From NCBI RefSeq assembly GCF_047948215.1, contig NC_134457.1, positions 86,507,398 through 86,571,397 on the forward strand: a DNA stretch of 64,000 nucleotides. Direction: 5' to 3'. The position numbers and the translations under genes are program-made. Origin of the DNA: Lycorma delicatula. Lineage: Eukaryota > Arthropoda > Insecta > Hemiptera > Fulgoridae. Shown one piece after another: positions 45,656 through 57,182 of the stretch (its first letter is position 1; the number at the start of each line of letters is the position of its first letter). The notes below the pieces were generated by a model. It was not told the DNA's origin, searched no databases, and worked only from the letters and a program-made list of their open reading frames with translations.

Positions 45656-46598
45656 TTGTTGCTGATAGATGCTTTCTTTGACAATTACATGTGGGATAAA
45701 TAAAAAATACATAATAATCTATAAATAAACTAGCTGCAGAGGTGTATCTATGGCACACCCTCTGCAGCTAGGCCCTCCAGGCGGGCAGGGTCTCAGAATG
45801 GGATTACTAGGTGTCCAAAAGTGATTACCTCTTGTGTAAAAGTATTGTTTTTTTGAATGATGAAAATTGATATAACAAAAGTTAAATTAGAAATTTAACT
45901 CTAGAAGATACTAACGAATCAGGATTTTCCGCTAGTGATCAGTATATTCCGGTGCCTACTTTTTGGTTATAATTCATTATTTTATAAAGAAAAACAATCA
46001 CATAAAGTGAAAAATATATTATTAATATATATTTCACATATGCATCAAAATATATGCGATATGTCGATGTATAATAATATAACAAGTATACACCCGACCA
46101 CCATGAGACATGTACTAACGAATCGGGATTTTCCTCTAGTACATCGGTACATTCCAGTGCTAAGCTAAGGGGGACAACACACACACACAGACAGACACAC
46201 ATACAAATGCCCTTTAGTAGGGTACGATATACTCGTATAATATATATCTTTGATCACTGAGTGATCAAAAAATTATTTTTGATTATAGATTAGGTATAAT
46301 CATAACTGTTCACAGTTTTTGTACAACAAAAAAAGAATTTCTCATTACAAAATAAATGTAGCTTGAAAAAGGGCAAAATTTTTTTAAGTGAAATGGAAAC
46401 TCTGAGAAAACTTTTACTTAAAATTGATTTTAAATTTAAGAGAGGTAAAGATAAAAGGAAAATCTCAAGTTGTAAGATGGAGAGAAAAACTTCTGTGACT
46501 AATGAGGAAAAATGATTTGTCAGAACTAAATCACTCACTTATTTTCTAATAAATAGATAAGTACGATAAACAAAATTAAAGCAGATGAAATAAAAGAC
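45656..46598. other. Unassigned, with a hairpin and a local direct repeat
   Basis: CTAGCTGCAGAG at 45730-45741 and CTCTGCAGCTAG at 45760-45771 form a perfect 12-bp stem with an 18-nt loop at the start of a GC-richer spot. A block of about 47 bases, TACTAACGAATC(A or G)GGATTTTCC and onwards, occurs at 45909-45955 and again at 46113-46160, with a short CA-rich microsatellite following (about 46178-46201). No coding region recognised. Confidence 0.6.
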
Positions 46599-46755
46599 AA
46601 TCTCCATGGCAGAGTGGTAGTATCGCAGCCTTTCATCATAATCATTTCAGGTTCAAATCCCGGTCAGGCATGACATTTTTCATTCAGTATAAATTTCCAT
46701 ACTACATTTTCACATACAAGTTTCTTTGTAAGCTTCTGTAGTGAATTAATTCAAC
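46599..46755 (+). mobile_element. tRNA-derived SINE (type 2)
   Basis: The head reads TCTCCATGGCAGAGTGGTAG and continues to the B-box GGTTCAAATCC, then CGGTCAGGCATGACATTTTT. It is the + strand relative of the copies at 11345-11503 and 52598-52743. The remainder is degraded; CTTCTGTAGTGAATT at about 46732 may be what is left of the type-1 tail. Intact A- and B-box-like motifs do not make it a working tRNA: the region between them is too long and disordered for an anticodon arm. Confidence 0.75.
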
Positions 46756-46789
46756 AAGAAAAACAAAGCATGGACTCATTCTGGGTAAC

Positions 46790-47160
46790 CTGCAAGCAAG
46801 TGGCATACTAAAAATAGTTTACTAGTACACTCCGGTTATAAAAATAAATTTCAAAAAAGCATGTAACATGATGAAATGAATTTTGGAAACTTCTCTAAGA
46901 AGGTGAGGAAAAACTCTTGTCTAACATTCTGAAAAGCTGTATTATTGTCACGAATAATGCACCATAACATTTGGTTTCAATGAAAATATCGAGATGACAG
47001 TTATCAGAAAAAGTAAATTACTAGAGTGGCTGTTAAATAACAATCATTATGATCCAGACTTGACAAGAACAGATTTGTTTAAAACTGTTCACATATTTCC
47101 ATCTTGCCCAAAGTATATCATTGATGAATTTTTGCAAATGAAAGAGCATAAGATGAGGAG
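46790..47160 (+). pseudogene. Tc1/mariner-like transposase fragment, second copy
   Basis: A short remnant of the same transposase family as 20820-22125. Readable parts include KLLSNILKSCIIV-like residues, then VTNNAP in place of the VMDNAS motif (about 46955). After these come the segment SEKVN/KSKLLEWLLNNNHYD and LTRTDLFKTVHIFPS, then PKYIIDEFLQMKEHKM (47000-47155). As in the other copy, the catalytic aspartate of DNA is an asparagine. The sequence stops just before the RLPPYH motif, at the left edge of the direct repeat that flanks the BEL/Pao remnant. Confidence 0.7.
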
Positions 47161-47162
47161 CT

Positions 47163-47303
47163 GTTAAAATTCATTTTCTTTCTTTTTCTTCTTAATTAAT
47201 ATAAACAAACAACTGTCACATTCTTTTTATTTACTGAACCAGCTAATGTTAAATATTATTCTATTTTATTAGTGTGTATTGTTCACTACAATTTAAGTTG
47301 TTA
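47163..47303 (+). repeat. Direct repeat flanking BEL/Pao remnant, left copy
   Basis: ATTCATTTTCTTTCTTTTTC and the following 120 bases, including ACAAACAACTGTCA, TTTATTTACTGAACCAGCT and AAGTTGTTAA, recur in direct orientation at 50450-50592. The two copies bracket the BEL/Pao pol remnant. They are best read as the preserved parts of the element's two long terminal repeats, though full LTR boundaries with TG...CA are not visible. Confidence 0.75.
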
Positions 47304-47377
47304 ACAGATGGAACCGCTTGTGCTCCATACTTAGCCACTAGATATCTAGTTCAAATATCAAATGAAAATAAGGGGAT

Positions 47378-49615
47378 TTCCCATTAGCATTTCCCATTAG
47401 TAATGCTATTAGAAATGATTTTTATGTTATCATTTTAGGTCCTGACAATCTAGATGAAGCTATTCAACTAAAAACTGATATATTTAATTTACTGCAACAT
47501 TATGGTTTCCCATTCCATCAGTGGTTTTCTAATCATACTATTTCTACTCCTAAACATAGTTCTATTTTTTTAACTCAGGAAAATGATTTACATACCTTAG
47601 GCATTTTATGGAACAACTCTACAGATAAGTCTACAATTAAATTCAACAATGGCACTAAGGTTAACTCAACCCAAATACACAGATTTTCCAATGCCTCCAT
47701 AAAGGGTTACGACTGTTGTATCTACATTTGAACATTATTTTTTAATCAAACAATTTCATGTAACTTACTTTGTTCCAAATCAAGAGTTGCTCCCTTAAAG
47801 CAAATAACACTCCCAAGGCTTGAATTATCTGATTGTTTATTACTTACATATTTATTTGTGAAGGTAATAGATACTCTGAATATGCATATTAATAAAATAT
47901 ATTTGTATAAGATTTGGCAATAGCATTGTCCTGGATTCATGGACATCCATCTAATTGGAAGGTAATTAATTATTAGTAATAGAATTATTGAAATGCAAAG
48001 AGATACCTCAAATGCTAGATGGCACTATGTAAAGACCTTTGAAAATCCAGCTGACATATTGTCCAGTGGTTGTAATCCAATTAAATTAATTGATACGTCT
48101 CTTTAGTGGCATTGGTCCTCCTTGGCTATTACAATTTTCATCTCAGTGGCCAGATAATCATATTACCTTTAATAGTCATATTAAGGATCCGGATGTCTAA
48201 AAACATAAAAATATATTGACATCTTTTATACACACTGTTTTATTGATTATTCACAACAATTTTCATTTTTACATACATTCAGCTTTTGTTTTTGATTTAT
48301 TCACAATTTTAACTTTAATCAGGCTGAACAAACCATTTGGTCATTTAAATACAAAGGAATTAAATCAGACCCTTACCTTTTTTGTAAAACAATCTCAACA
48401 CGTACACATTAGTAATGAAATAAATAATTTTAAAAACAATCAAGCTATTTCTAACCAAAGTAAAATCATTTCACTTGACCTATTTCTGAATGACTTAGAA
48501 CTATTACGATACTATTCGTATATCAAGTAAATTACAATACTATTATATTATCAGGTTAAACTAATTATTAATACTGAGCATTTGCTTCTTTTACATTGTG
48601 GTATACAACTGATGCATCATTCATTACGCCAGAAATACTGGATCATAAATGTTAAATCAAGCATTTCCTCAATCATTAATAAATGTTTGACTTGTTTTCA
48701 TCTTAATGAAAATTCTCAAAGTGCAGGTGGTGGTCAGCTACCACCATTCATAGTAGTACCTTTCTGTCCATTCTCTGTCTCAGCAATAGACTATGGAGAC
48801 TACTTACGTCTTGTCATGGTGGGCAATGGTCCAAACCCTTAAGTAAATCCTATATCACACTTTTTATACACCTCAGTACTAAAGCGATTCATTTAGAATT
48901 AGTCTCAGATTTGAATACTGTCATTCACTGCAACACTCAAAGAGATTTATTTCATGAAGAGGTATTCCTACCCAAAATCTTTTCAGATAATGGTTCTAAT
49001 ATCCGTTTTGCCAAGAACATTCTTTGACTTATTTAAAGTCAAACATTGAAGTCTTTTCATCGAGACAAAATATATCATGGTCATTTATTCCACCTTCTTT
49101 GCCCCATTTTGGTGGCTTATGGGAAAAACTTAAAATATCATGTAAGTGTCATGCTGTAGTGCACAGGTTGAAGCCTGTCCTAATTCTCGTCCCATTTTCA
49201 CTGTTTCTATGGATCATAGGAACGAAGAATCACTATCGCCTGAACATTTTCTTGTCAGCTGTCCACTTATGTCTTTACCTGAGCCAGATTACCAAAAAAT
49301 TGAAACTAACTGCCTAGGGCATAGGCATCTACTTCAGAAATTTGTCAATCGATATGGAAATGATGGTCTAAGGACTATCTTTATTATCTCCCAGAGAGAA
49401 ATAAAAGGCATTTTCCTTTGCATAATCAGTCTATTGGAGATTTAAAATTAATCTCCAAGGAAAACTCTTCACAAATGCAATGGAAATTTGGAATTATCAC
49501 TCAAGTATATCCAGGTCTTGATAAATTAGTACGAGTTGTCAATTTGAATACTGCTAATTGTCAACTACGAAGACCTGTCCATAAATTATGTTTGCTGCCA
49601 GTATCTGATAATTAA
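47378..49615 (+). pseudogene. BEL/Pao retrotransposon pol, C-terminal half, decayed
   Basis: This is the latter part of a BEL/Pao polyprotein. The end of the RT reads NDFYVIILGPDNLDEAIQL (the YVDD box has become YVII, about 47410). LLQHYGFPFHQWFSNH follows, then an RNase H region with SKSRVAPLKQITLPRLELSD (about 47780-47830) and the linker FENPADILSSGCNPIKLID then WHWS (about 48035-48115). The integrase has a zinc-binding part with LLHCGIQLMHHSLRQKYWI and KCLTCF (48585-48705), a core with IDYGDYL and FSDNGSNIRFAKN, and an EHFLVS-type end. The C-terminal block reads SLPEPDYQKIETNCL, IGDLKLI, MQWKFGIITQVYPGLDKL and VRVVNLNTANCQLRRPVHKL, then CLLPVSDN, ending at 49615. Stops and shifts throughout. 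The gag and N-terminal pol are missing. Confidence 0.88.
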
Positions 49616-50449
49616 CTGAATATTGTTTGTTAAAATTTTAAAAAAACTTTCATAACAAATTGTCAAATAATGTTTTCAAAATAATAATTTTATTGATTTG
49701 ACTTATTCACTTTACTATTTTATTTTATTCAATGTAATTTATTAATGTGATTCTTGGTATGTTCATAAATGGTGCATATTGTTATTATAATTTAATATTG
49801 CATATTTATATCATATTCAAATGGTCTTATGCTTCTAAACACTCTACAGACTATCATACTACATTCACATATACATACATACTACACACAGTCACATACA
49901 CATACATATACAATACATACAAACACATACAGCATAGACACACATATATTATATATTATAATTTATTAAGATGTAATAATAAGGTGCAATATGTTATCAT
50001 TTACTTATAATTGGATACATCTTCTCAGCATATGTGCCCCCACGAAAAACATAACTTAAAGAAATTCTAATCTCTAAGATTCTAGGTACACAAGATTATA
50101 CAAGAATATTTATATATATATAAATATACTTTATAACAAACTTGATGTGACTGTGAGAATTATTATTATTATTATACATTATCATTATTAATCTATGACC
50201 ATTATTGTACAATTGTATAGTAATTGACATTAAATGGAAAATAAATGTATTATGTATTCAATTATATTACATAATCAGTATACGTGATTAAACTGTTTGT
50301 TACACTGTAAGAAATTATTGGATCATATTATTTGTATAATTTATTGTATTGTCAATTATTATAACATTTATGTAATTTATTAAATAACTCACTTATTATT
50401 GATGTTCTTATTAACTCAATTATTACGTTGTTCTTCTATTATTATTGAT
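49616..50449. other. 3' flank of BEL/Pao remnant, probable LTR remainder
   Basis: AT-rich, with ACATACATACA-type simple sequence at about 49868-49945 and TATATATATAAATATAC near 50112. Lying between the pol end and the right direct repeat, it should include the 3' LTR if the element is as inferred. No gene seen. Confidence 0.45.
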
Positions 50450-50592
50450 GTTGAGATTCATTTTCTTTCTTTTTTTTCTTAATTAATGTAACCAAACAAC
50501 TGTCAGGTTTTTTTTATTTACTGAACCAGCTGAATTTAAATGTTATTCTATTTCATTAATATGTATTTTTAACTATAATTGAAGTTGTTAAT
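50450..50592 (+). repeat. Direct repeat flanking BEL/Pao remnant, right copy
   Basis: Partner of 47163-47303, about 3.3 kb downstream, with scattered substitutions. Confidence 0.75.
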
Positions 50593-52597
50593 TAAAATAT
50601 ATATAAACTGTTCTAGCTAGACAGGATTATAAAACAAGTAATCTAAAGATAAATTTACACTTAAACTAAAGTCATATAAATATAAAATAAAGGATGTTTT
50701 TAATGAACATTTCAGTGTCAGGCAATTATTAATGCAAGTAGTTAATCGTAGGGACCTAATGTAGGTAGATGATCATGCAGGAGCCACCCATCAGTGTAAG
50801 CTGAACCTGACAGTATATACCTGGAGTTCGTTGAAAGTGTTATTGTTAAAAAATGTGAAAGAAAGTGTAAAAGATATTTTGCATTATGTTCTATATTTGT
50901 GTTATGTTCTGCACCAGGGAGGTGTAGAATACAGCAGAGCACATTATGAAGTAAGCTCATGACCAAATAAATAATTTTATCATGTGTAAAAGTAACAAAT
51001 TTTTTATTATTAAAAACCAATATGGTTGAGCTGCTCTTCATATTTTTTCTTATCCAGCTACATGACAGATAGCTGTGTCCATGGACTTCCTAGTAATCTA
51101 ATGGAATACATAACCTATTCCAATACATTTATACTGTATTATAGAATATAATATATAATATTTATATATTGTATTTATATTATAGAATATTTATAAGGTG
51201 CTTCATATGGATAAATACTCTCTGGGATTTTTTAAATTCATTTGTGTTTAAGTCATAAACATATTTAACATATTTTTGATAATTTGTTCTTCAATTTGCT
51301 TTACAATTTTCATTTACTCACCATCCATCTCAGATAGAAGCATAACATATACAGTAAGTAATATACATATAAGTAAGTTATTACTTACTGTCAGTGACGT
51401 AATGCAATCTCAAAAAATAAATCAGTCATTCCATTAAAAATTTAATCTTGTAGGTCTACTGCACCATCAGAACCATTATGAATTATACTACCAAATCCAT
51501 CCTCATAATCAGTCTCATCTAATGTAACAATATCTAAATAGCACTAACAATATCATAAGCACTATTTCTGCCATGTTTTAACTGTTTACTTTCTATAAAA
51601 AGTCCCTAAAACACAGAAAAAGTGCATACAAATTCAAAAAAAAAAAATACGTTACGCAAAGAATACGAGAAAACTCGTATTATAAACACAACATTATTAA
51701 AAAAGAAATACAATAAAAATTAGATTATGGAAAGAAAACATACATTAAACGCGATATTTTTATAACAAGAATTGCGAAAAAGTAAGTGTAAACCGAATAA
51801 CATTGAACGACGCGGCGGAAATCGGAATGACGGCAGCGTGGTGGAAGCAACAGGTTACACTAAAGGAACGTTCAAAACAGCTGTTTCTTTAGGCAATTGT
51901 TGGTCTGACTTTTCACTGCCGTAATAGTACGGCAAAACGCGTCTAAATGTTAAATAACTTCCCGCTATTATCTGAGAATTTACATCTTCATCTGACCAGC
52001 TTCACTTTTGGGTAGATTACTTCAAGACTATGTACAAAACTTACATTGAAAACTATTTACAAATTGACTATTAGTAACAGGATTTCATACAATATCATCC
52101 GTTCACTCTGAACTAGATCTACTTATTAGTGTTTCCCTTAGTGATAATGAACACAACACTGAAAAATTGGCAGTCTAGTAAAATAATTGTAATAATGTAA
52201 ATTGACGGCATGATTGCTTTGCAAATTAACAATGATGTAATACGATAACGAGATGTTGCAATAAGATTAATATAAATGTTGTATCCATTGCTATGGTGAG
52301 ACATTTTGCAAACTGTTGCCGTGGTTAATGATAAAGTTACCTGTGCCTTCAAACACAAGAATTTCTTCCTCATTTTCAGCCAACTGACTAAAGCAATGAA
52401 TTCTTAAACAAAAATCCTAATAAATACATATTTAGCCCACTTTTTATTAAATACCATAACATCAATTTCAAACAATCGTGAATGCAACGAACCTTGTTTG
52501 GGTATGTTCCATAAATCTAAAGAAAATATTATACAAATCTAAAACTACTCAGAAGCAAAACAGAACAGTTGATGCCGAACTGAAACCTTGTAGGTAT
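50593..52597. other. Unassigned
   Basis: No recognisable gene. The 99-codon minus-strand frame at 50742-51041 has no family resemblance. 51780-51960 is GC-richer (GACGCGGCGGAAATCGG, AACGCGTC) and could be a promoter-proximal or repeat sequence, but nothing coding adjoins it. Confidence 0.45.
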
Positions 52598-52743
52598 TTA
52601 ACCTCCGGAACCACCGTTAGATATTGCTTCAGAGGATGAGATGAATGATTTGTAGCGTGTGTGAAAGCGCCATGCCTGACCGGCATTCGAACCCAGGACC
52701 TCCGGATGAAAAGCCGAGATGCTATCATTAGCGCCATGGAGGC
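52598..52743 (-). mobile_element. Chimeric tRNA-derived SINE: type-2 head with type-1 tail
   Basis: Minus strand from about 52743 starts GCCTCCATGGCGCTAATG, with B-box GGTTCGAATGCCGG and GGTCAGGCATGGCGC, which is the type-2 head. It then runs through ACACGCTACAAAT into CATCCTCTGAAGCAATATC and AACGGTGGTTCCGGAGGTTA, which is the tail of the type-1 SINEs at 7655, 19842 and 35727. The type-2 copy at 11345-11503 has the same head through ACGCTACAAAT but then a LINE-like tail. The join therefore lies just after that shared block. Confidence 0.85.
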
Positions 52744-53814
52744 TTCATAGTAGTCTCAAACTTGAGCGCATATACTAGCAGTGGTTGACAGAAGTTTATT
52801 TTGCATTTTCAAACTGTTATCTCATTGGAGAAACTATCTTTTTAGTCAGTCAATAAACTGGGACATGAATATTATAGGCACGAAGCCTCTTAATAGTAGG
52901 TGAAGAGATGTTTGTTTTTACATGTAATAACCTGACAAAGTTCAACATGGTAAAGATGTCAGGATGCTAAGTCCAGGAATCTCGGTCTAAGTGATCCACT
53001 GAAAGAGATTCCTTTTTATAATGTACTCACTATTAGCTGCAGCCCATAAATTAGATGGCTTTGAAATAGGATAAATTAAACTGTCAACAAATAAGGTACT
53101 GCAAACAAGAGGCCTAAGCCAGCAACTCATACCATCATCTTCCTACAAACTATATGAAACTGAAGGCCACATCCATTCTGATGAATGGCAAACATACAGG
53201 GATCCAAAATTAGCTGAGAAATTGTATTCAGCAGACATTGGACAAACAAAAGAAAAGACTTAGAAAATAGAGTAAGGGAAGTTTGGGCTGAAAGTTAAAA
53301 TACAACAGTGTTGCAAGAATAGAAGACTGCTACACTCATTACCTGAATTTATTGCACAGACATAATCATTTTTTTTTTAATTATTTTCAGATGTGGCAAA
53401 GTATTGGTCTCCACAACAAAGGTGTTATTATTTATCATTATAAATGATAAATAAATTTCACTGAAAGAGTCTGTCTGCATAATACTTTAATGCAATAGTT
53501 ATTCAGATATGTTAAAAGGTGGGAAGTTAATATTTAATGTTTTTTATAATATATAATAGTTATATTTTTTCCGTATCTTTCAAAACATAACTTTTAAGTC
53601 AAAACTATTAGATTTACAGTTGGTGTAACATTTTAACTTTACTAAAAGTTTACACTTCAACTCTGTAAACGTATGTTTGCGCAACTAACGACTTCATTTC
53701 TTAAAAATTATTCGTACATTTTGCCTATATATGTTAGAAAGGATTTTTTTGGCCTTTGTTTAGCTGAATAGATCCAAAGTTAAACACAACCCTTCTTTTG
53801 TTATTTTTAATATT
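52744..53814. other. Unassigned
   Basis: Nothing recognised. A moderately complex stretch at 53080-53290 gives a short + strand reading YETEGHIHSDEWQTYRD then KLAEKLYSADIGQT that I cannot assign to a family. Confidence 0.45.
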
Positions 53815-53935
53815 TACAGCAATGTTTTGAGTATTTAAATAATAAATTCAGTAATTATTTATTAATTTAAATAATCAAAACATCACTGTTAATTAGTCGA
53901 GATTAGCGGGTGTAGGTTAAGTTTGGACCTACTCT
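53815..53935. repeat. Partial copy of the palindromic MITE
   Basis: AATAATCAAAACATCACTGT, then TTAATTAGTCGAGATTAGCG and GTAGGTTAAGTTTGG match the inner part of one arm of the element at 56695-57182, together with the TTTAAATAATAAAT stretch of its centre. The GAGCAAAGCGAG-type segment is shortened. Only one arm is present. Confidence 0.75.
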
Positions 53936-56694
53936 GCTATTCATAACCCTTTTTATTAATCTTTAATACTGAATTCCTCTGTACAAATATTAATAAGAAT
54001 ATACGTTTGTAAATAGTGTACAAAAGCAAAGCTGTTGCCGGTAAAGATGATCGGGTTCATCAATTTTCCACTGTTATAAAACTTCACAGGACTTATTGTG
54101 TCAGTAAACGCTTTTACAACCTGTTGCAAAATTGCTATTTTGAAATATTTTAATCAAAACTAGATATACCAAAAAGAAACAATGCTTCTTATCAATGACC
54201 TTTTTCCTTTTCTGTCATTAATAATGCGTTTTGTCATTCAGATTACGATATTGAGAGAGTTTCTTTTGTTAATTACATTCTTAGACTCGTGGTTAACGGA
54301 TTTGATTACAAGACTACCGATAAATTATTGTGATATCGGATCGAAGTTCATGCTCTATATATCTGATTAGAATTCATGTTTCTACAGTTCATTTTTGCAC
54401 GAGGAAAGTGATAGTTCTGAACTTTCAAGTGAGTACTATTCTTACGTCTGATTAAACTTTGCAGAAAATTGTTGATTTTTTAAATTTGTGTGTTGAAAAT
54501 CGTTGGCAGTGATCCTAATAATATATAGTAAAAGAACTTTAAGTTAAGGCACGGTTTGTCAGAATTTAGAAAAAATTCTTTAAAAATGTGTTTTATGTTA
54601 ACGCCTTGTCTGAAGACTTGTTATTTTTCCATGTTAATGTGATTTTGACTTCTCCAATAATGCAGTGAAAAATATTAACTAAGATTTATTAAAAGTAATT
54701 AACAAACCCTTTTTAAAACTGCCGTGTTCAAGAAGTAATACAAACGCCGAACTACACTGTTAGAACTGAGCAAAACAAGAACTGATTTTTGCAGGTTATG
54801 GATGGTAATGAAGGTAGAATATTCTTCGTTTTATTTGTTAGCTAGTGTAGTATGGTAATTATTTATTCTTTAACAATTGTTTTAAAACCCCCGGTGTTTG
54901 TCTATTCAACGCATAGACTTTTTGGAAACTATATCAGTAATTTGATGCAATTTCAACAATAAAATTTTCTCTGTTCTAATACAATAATCTCATTAAGAAC
55001 AGTATTACATTCCTCAACTCATTTTTTTGTTTTAAATAGAACAGATTCTACAATTTTACTATATTCACAATGAATACATTCCTCTGCTACCAAAATTCTA
55101 AGACTTTCTCTCACAGTTGTGGCTTACATGTGTTCATCTTTAAAAGATAATGGACAAGTTTTTTCTGATGCTATTATCTTAAGAATTTTTCATTTTAAAA
55201 TTATCCCCCAAAACACTGATTTCAAAGGTCAAGATTCTTTTCCATTTTACCTTAACTGTTTTGCATGTTTCTGTACTCATTTCACTCCTTTTGTGAATCA
55301 AAGTTTGCATTTTTTACATTTTAATCTATCACAGTTTTCAAATTTTTGTACAAATTCTAAATTATTTCTGTGTATCTCAATCCAATTTTTCCCAGAAAAT
55401 GTAATCATTTTTCCTTGGAATTAATATAACAAATGCATAGAGGTAATGTTAATCTTAAACCTGCCTTATAAAATCAGTCTGAGGGCCAGAGTGGACTTTA
55501 CTGTGCCTCTGTTCTTTCTAGAATGTAACCACTCTTTATTTAATTATGTTACAAATCTGATTTGCAGTTAAACATAATTTTTTTTAACATGGTAGATGAA
55601 ATGAATGTATGAACATAGAAAATGAAAATATGTCTAATTTCAGCAATACTTTAAAATAACATTTCTAACACATTAGTCAATACAGATGTATAGCACATTA
55701 TTTAGGATATTCTTCATTAATGGTTAAACTGCACTGATGGAGACATAACACAAATGTAAGTTAATCTTGACATGAAATAAAATGTACTTAACCCAAACAA
55801 AAAATCAAAGAACATTGATTTATAACTAGCTTAATTTATTCTAAACCTAAACACTCAATTGTTAAAACTGTTTAAAATTAGTGACTACCAATTTTATAAA
55901 CAGAACATTTAATAACTTATTTTGAAAGGATCTCAGTTGTTTTTGTAACTTCAGCGATTGCTGCTATTAAATGTTAAAACAGCAACACTAATTGTAAAAT
56001 ATTGTCACAAGTGAGAGAAAATATAGTTATTCAGAATGTTTTATTTATAGATTTGGTTTGGTTTTTAATTTTAAATAGTTATCACTGATCATGAACAAAA
56101 ATGAAACTGGTCTTTGATATTAGGTGTGGTGGACACAGCAGAACATAAGTTCTGTTTGCTTGTAATAAGCCCTAATGATAATATTTTTCATAAGATATTA
56201 TCTTAATAAATTTATAGTTATTATGCTTATTGGCTTGTTTTCTTCAGTATCAGAGGTACTATAATTGAGATTTAATTAAAAGTTTAAGATCTTTATTAAT
56301 TTTCTGGAAGAAACCGAAAAATTGTATTAATCATAAATTTGATAAGTAGTAATTCGGAAATTTTTTCAATAAGTTTTGAAAGTTTGTTTTAGCATGCCCT
56401 TTATTATAAGTCTAAAAAGAAAAAAATGGATTTTTATAAAATTTACATTCCACATCATGCTGTTCACAATCCGGTTTACTATTTTCACATTACTTTATTC
56501 CCACGGGCCAAACTGAGTTGTCATCTACAATTCTTGTTAAATGGCATATATATTATGCAATTTAAATCAGTGAGACATTTTCAAAGGCTACATTTTAGTT
56601 TTCATAGCTTATAATGTTATTTAAAAGTTTCTAAGATTAAAGAAAATTTAATTAACTCATATTTTTTTAACCATTCTTAAATGTTACATTTATT
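53936..56694. other. Unassigned AT-rich DNA
   Basis: No gene recognised on either strand. Open frames at 54182-54370, 55119-55424 and 56426-56614 are hydrophobic or low-complexity and lack any family signal. The one at 55119-55424 has F-, C- and N-rich composition expected of AT-rich non-coding DNA. Confidence 0.5.
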
Positions 56695-57182
56695 GGTACT
56701 TACGTATTAACGCCACCGCAGCTACAGCTTTATTTAAAAACAAACTAGTCAATCGGATTTCAGTGGAAAATAGGCCGTTATAGAGTTTAGCATAGATTCA
56801 AACCAGTTTCTTTATTAATTTTAATAAATGATTATTTATATTTATTTATTTTTTAAATATAATTTAACCAAACTTAACCTACGCTCGCTTTGCTCGCTAA
56901 CCTTGATTAATTAACAGGAGTGTTTTGATTATTTAAATAATAAATAACTGCAATAATTACTGAATTTATTAAATAAATACTCAAAAAATGATGGTGTTAA
57001 TTAGTCAAGGTTAGCGACCGAAGCGAGCATAGGTTAAGTTTGGGTAATTATAAAATAAATAAATATAAATAACCATTTATTAAAATTATTAAAGAGACTG
57101 TTCATTTTCCACCGAAATCCGATTGACTATTTTGTTTTTAAATAAAGCTGTAGCTGCGGTGGCATTAATATGTAAGTATCCA
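56695..57182. mobile_element. Palindromic MITE / foldback element
   Basis: The two halves are long inverted repeats of about 200-240 bases. The left end GTACTTACGTATTAACGCCA with CCGCAGCTACAGCTTTATTT is matched by the right end AAATAAAGCTGTAGCTGCGG then CATTAATATGTAAGTA. Inner parts AACTTAACCTACGCTCGC on the left and GCGAGCATAGGTTAAGTTTG on the right also pair. The left arm has an extra segment (about 56775-56810) not well matched on the right. There is no coding capacity. Transcripts would fold into a long hairpin. A single-arm relative is at 53815-53935. Confidence 0.88.

Noticed and set aside
55119..55424. 101-codon open frame as a possible gene
   Set aside because: Composition is that of AT-rich non-coding DNA and no motif or homologous neighbour supports it.
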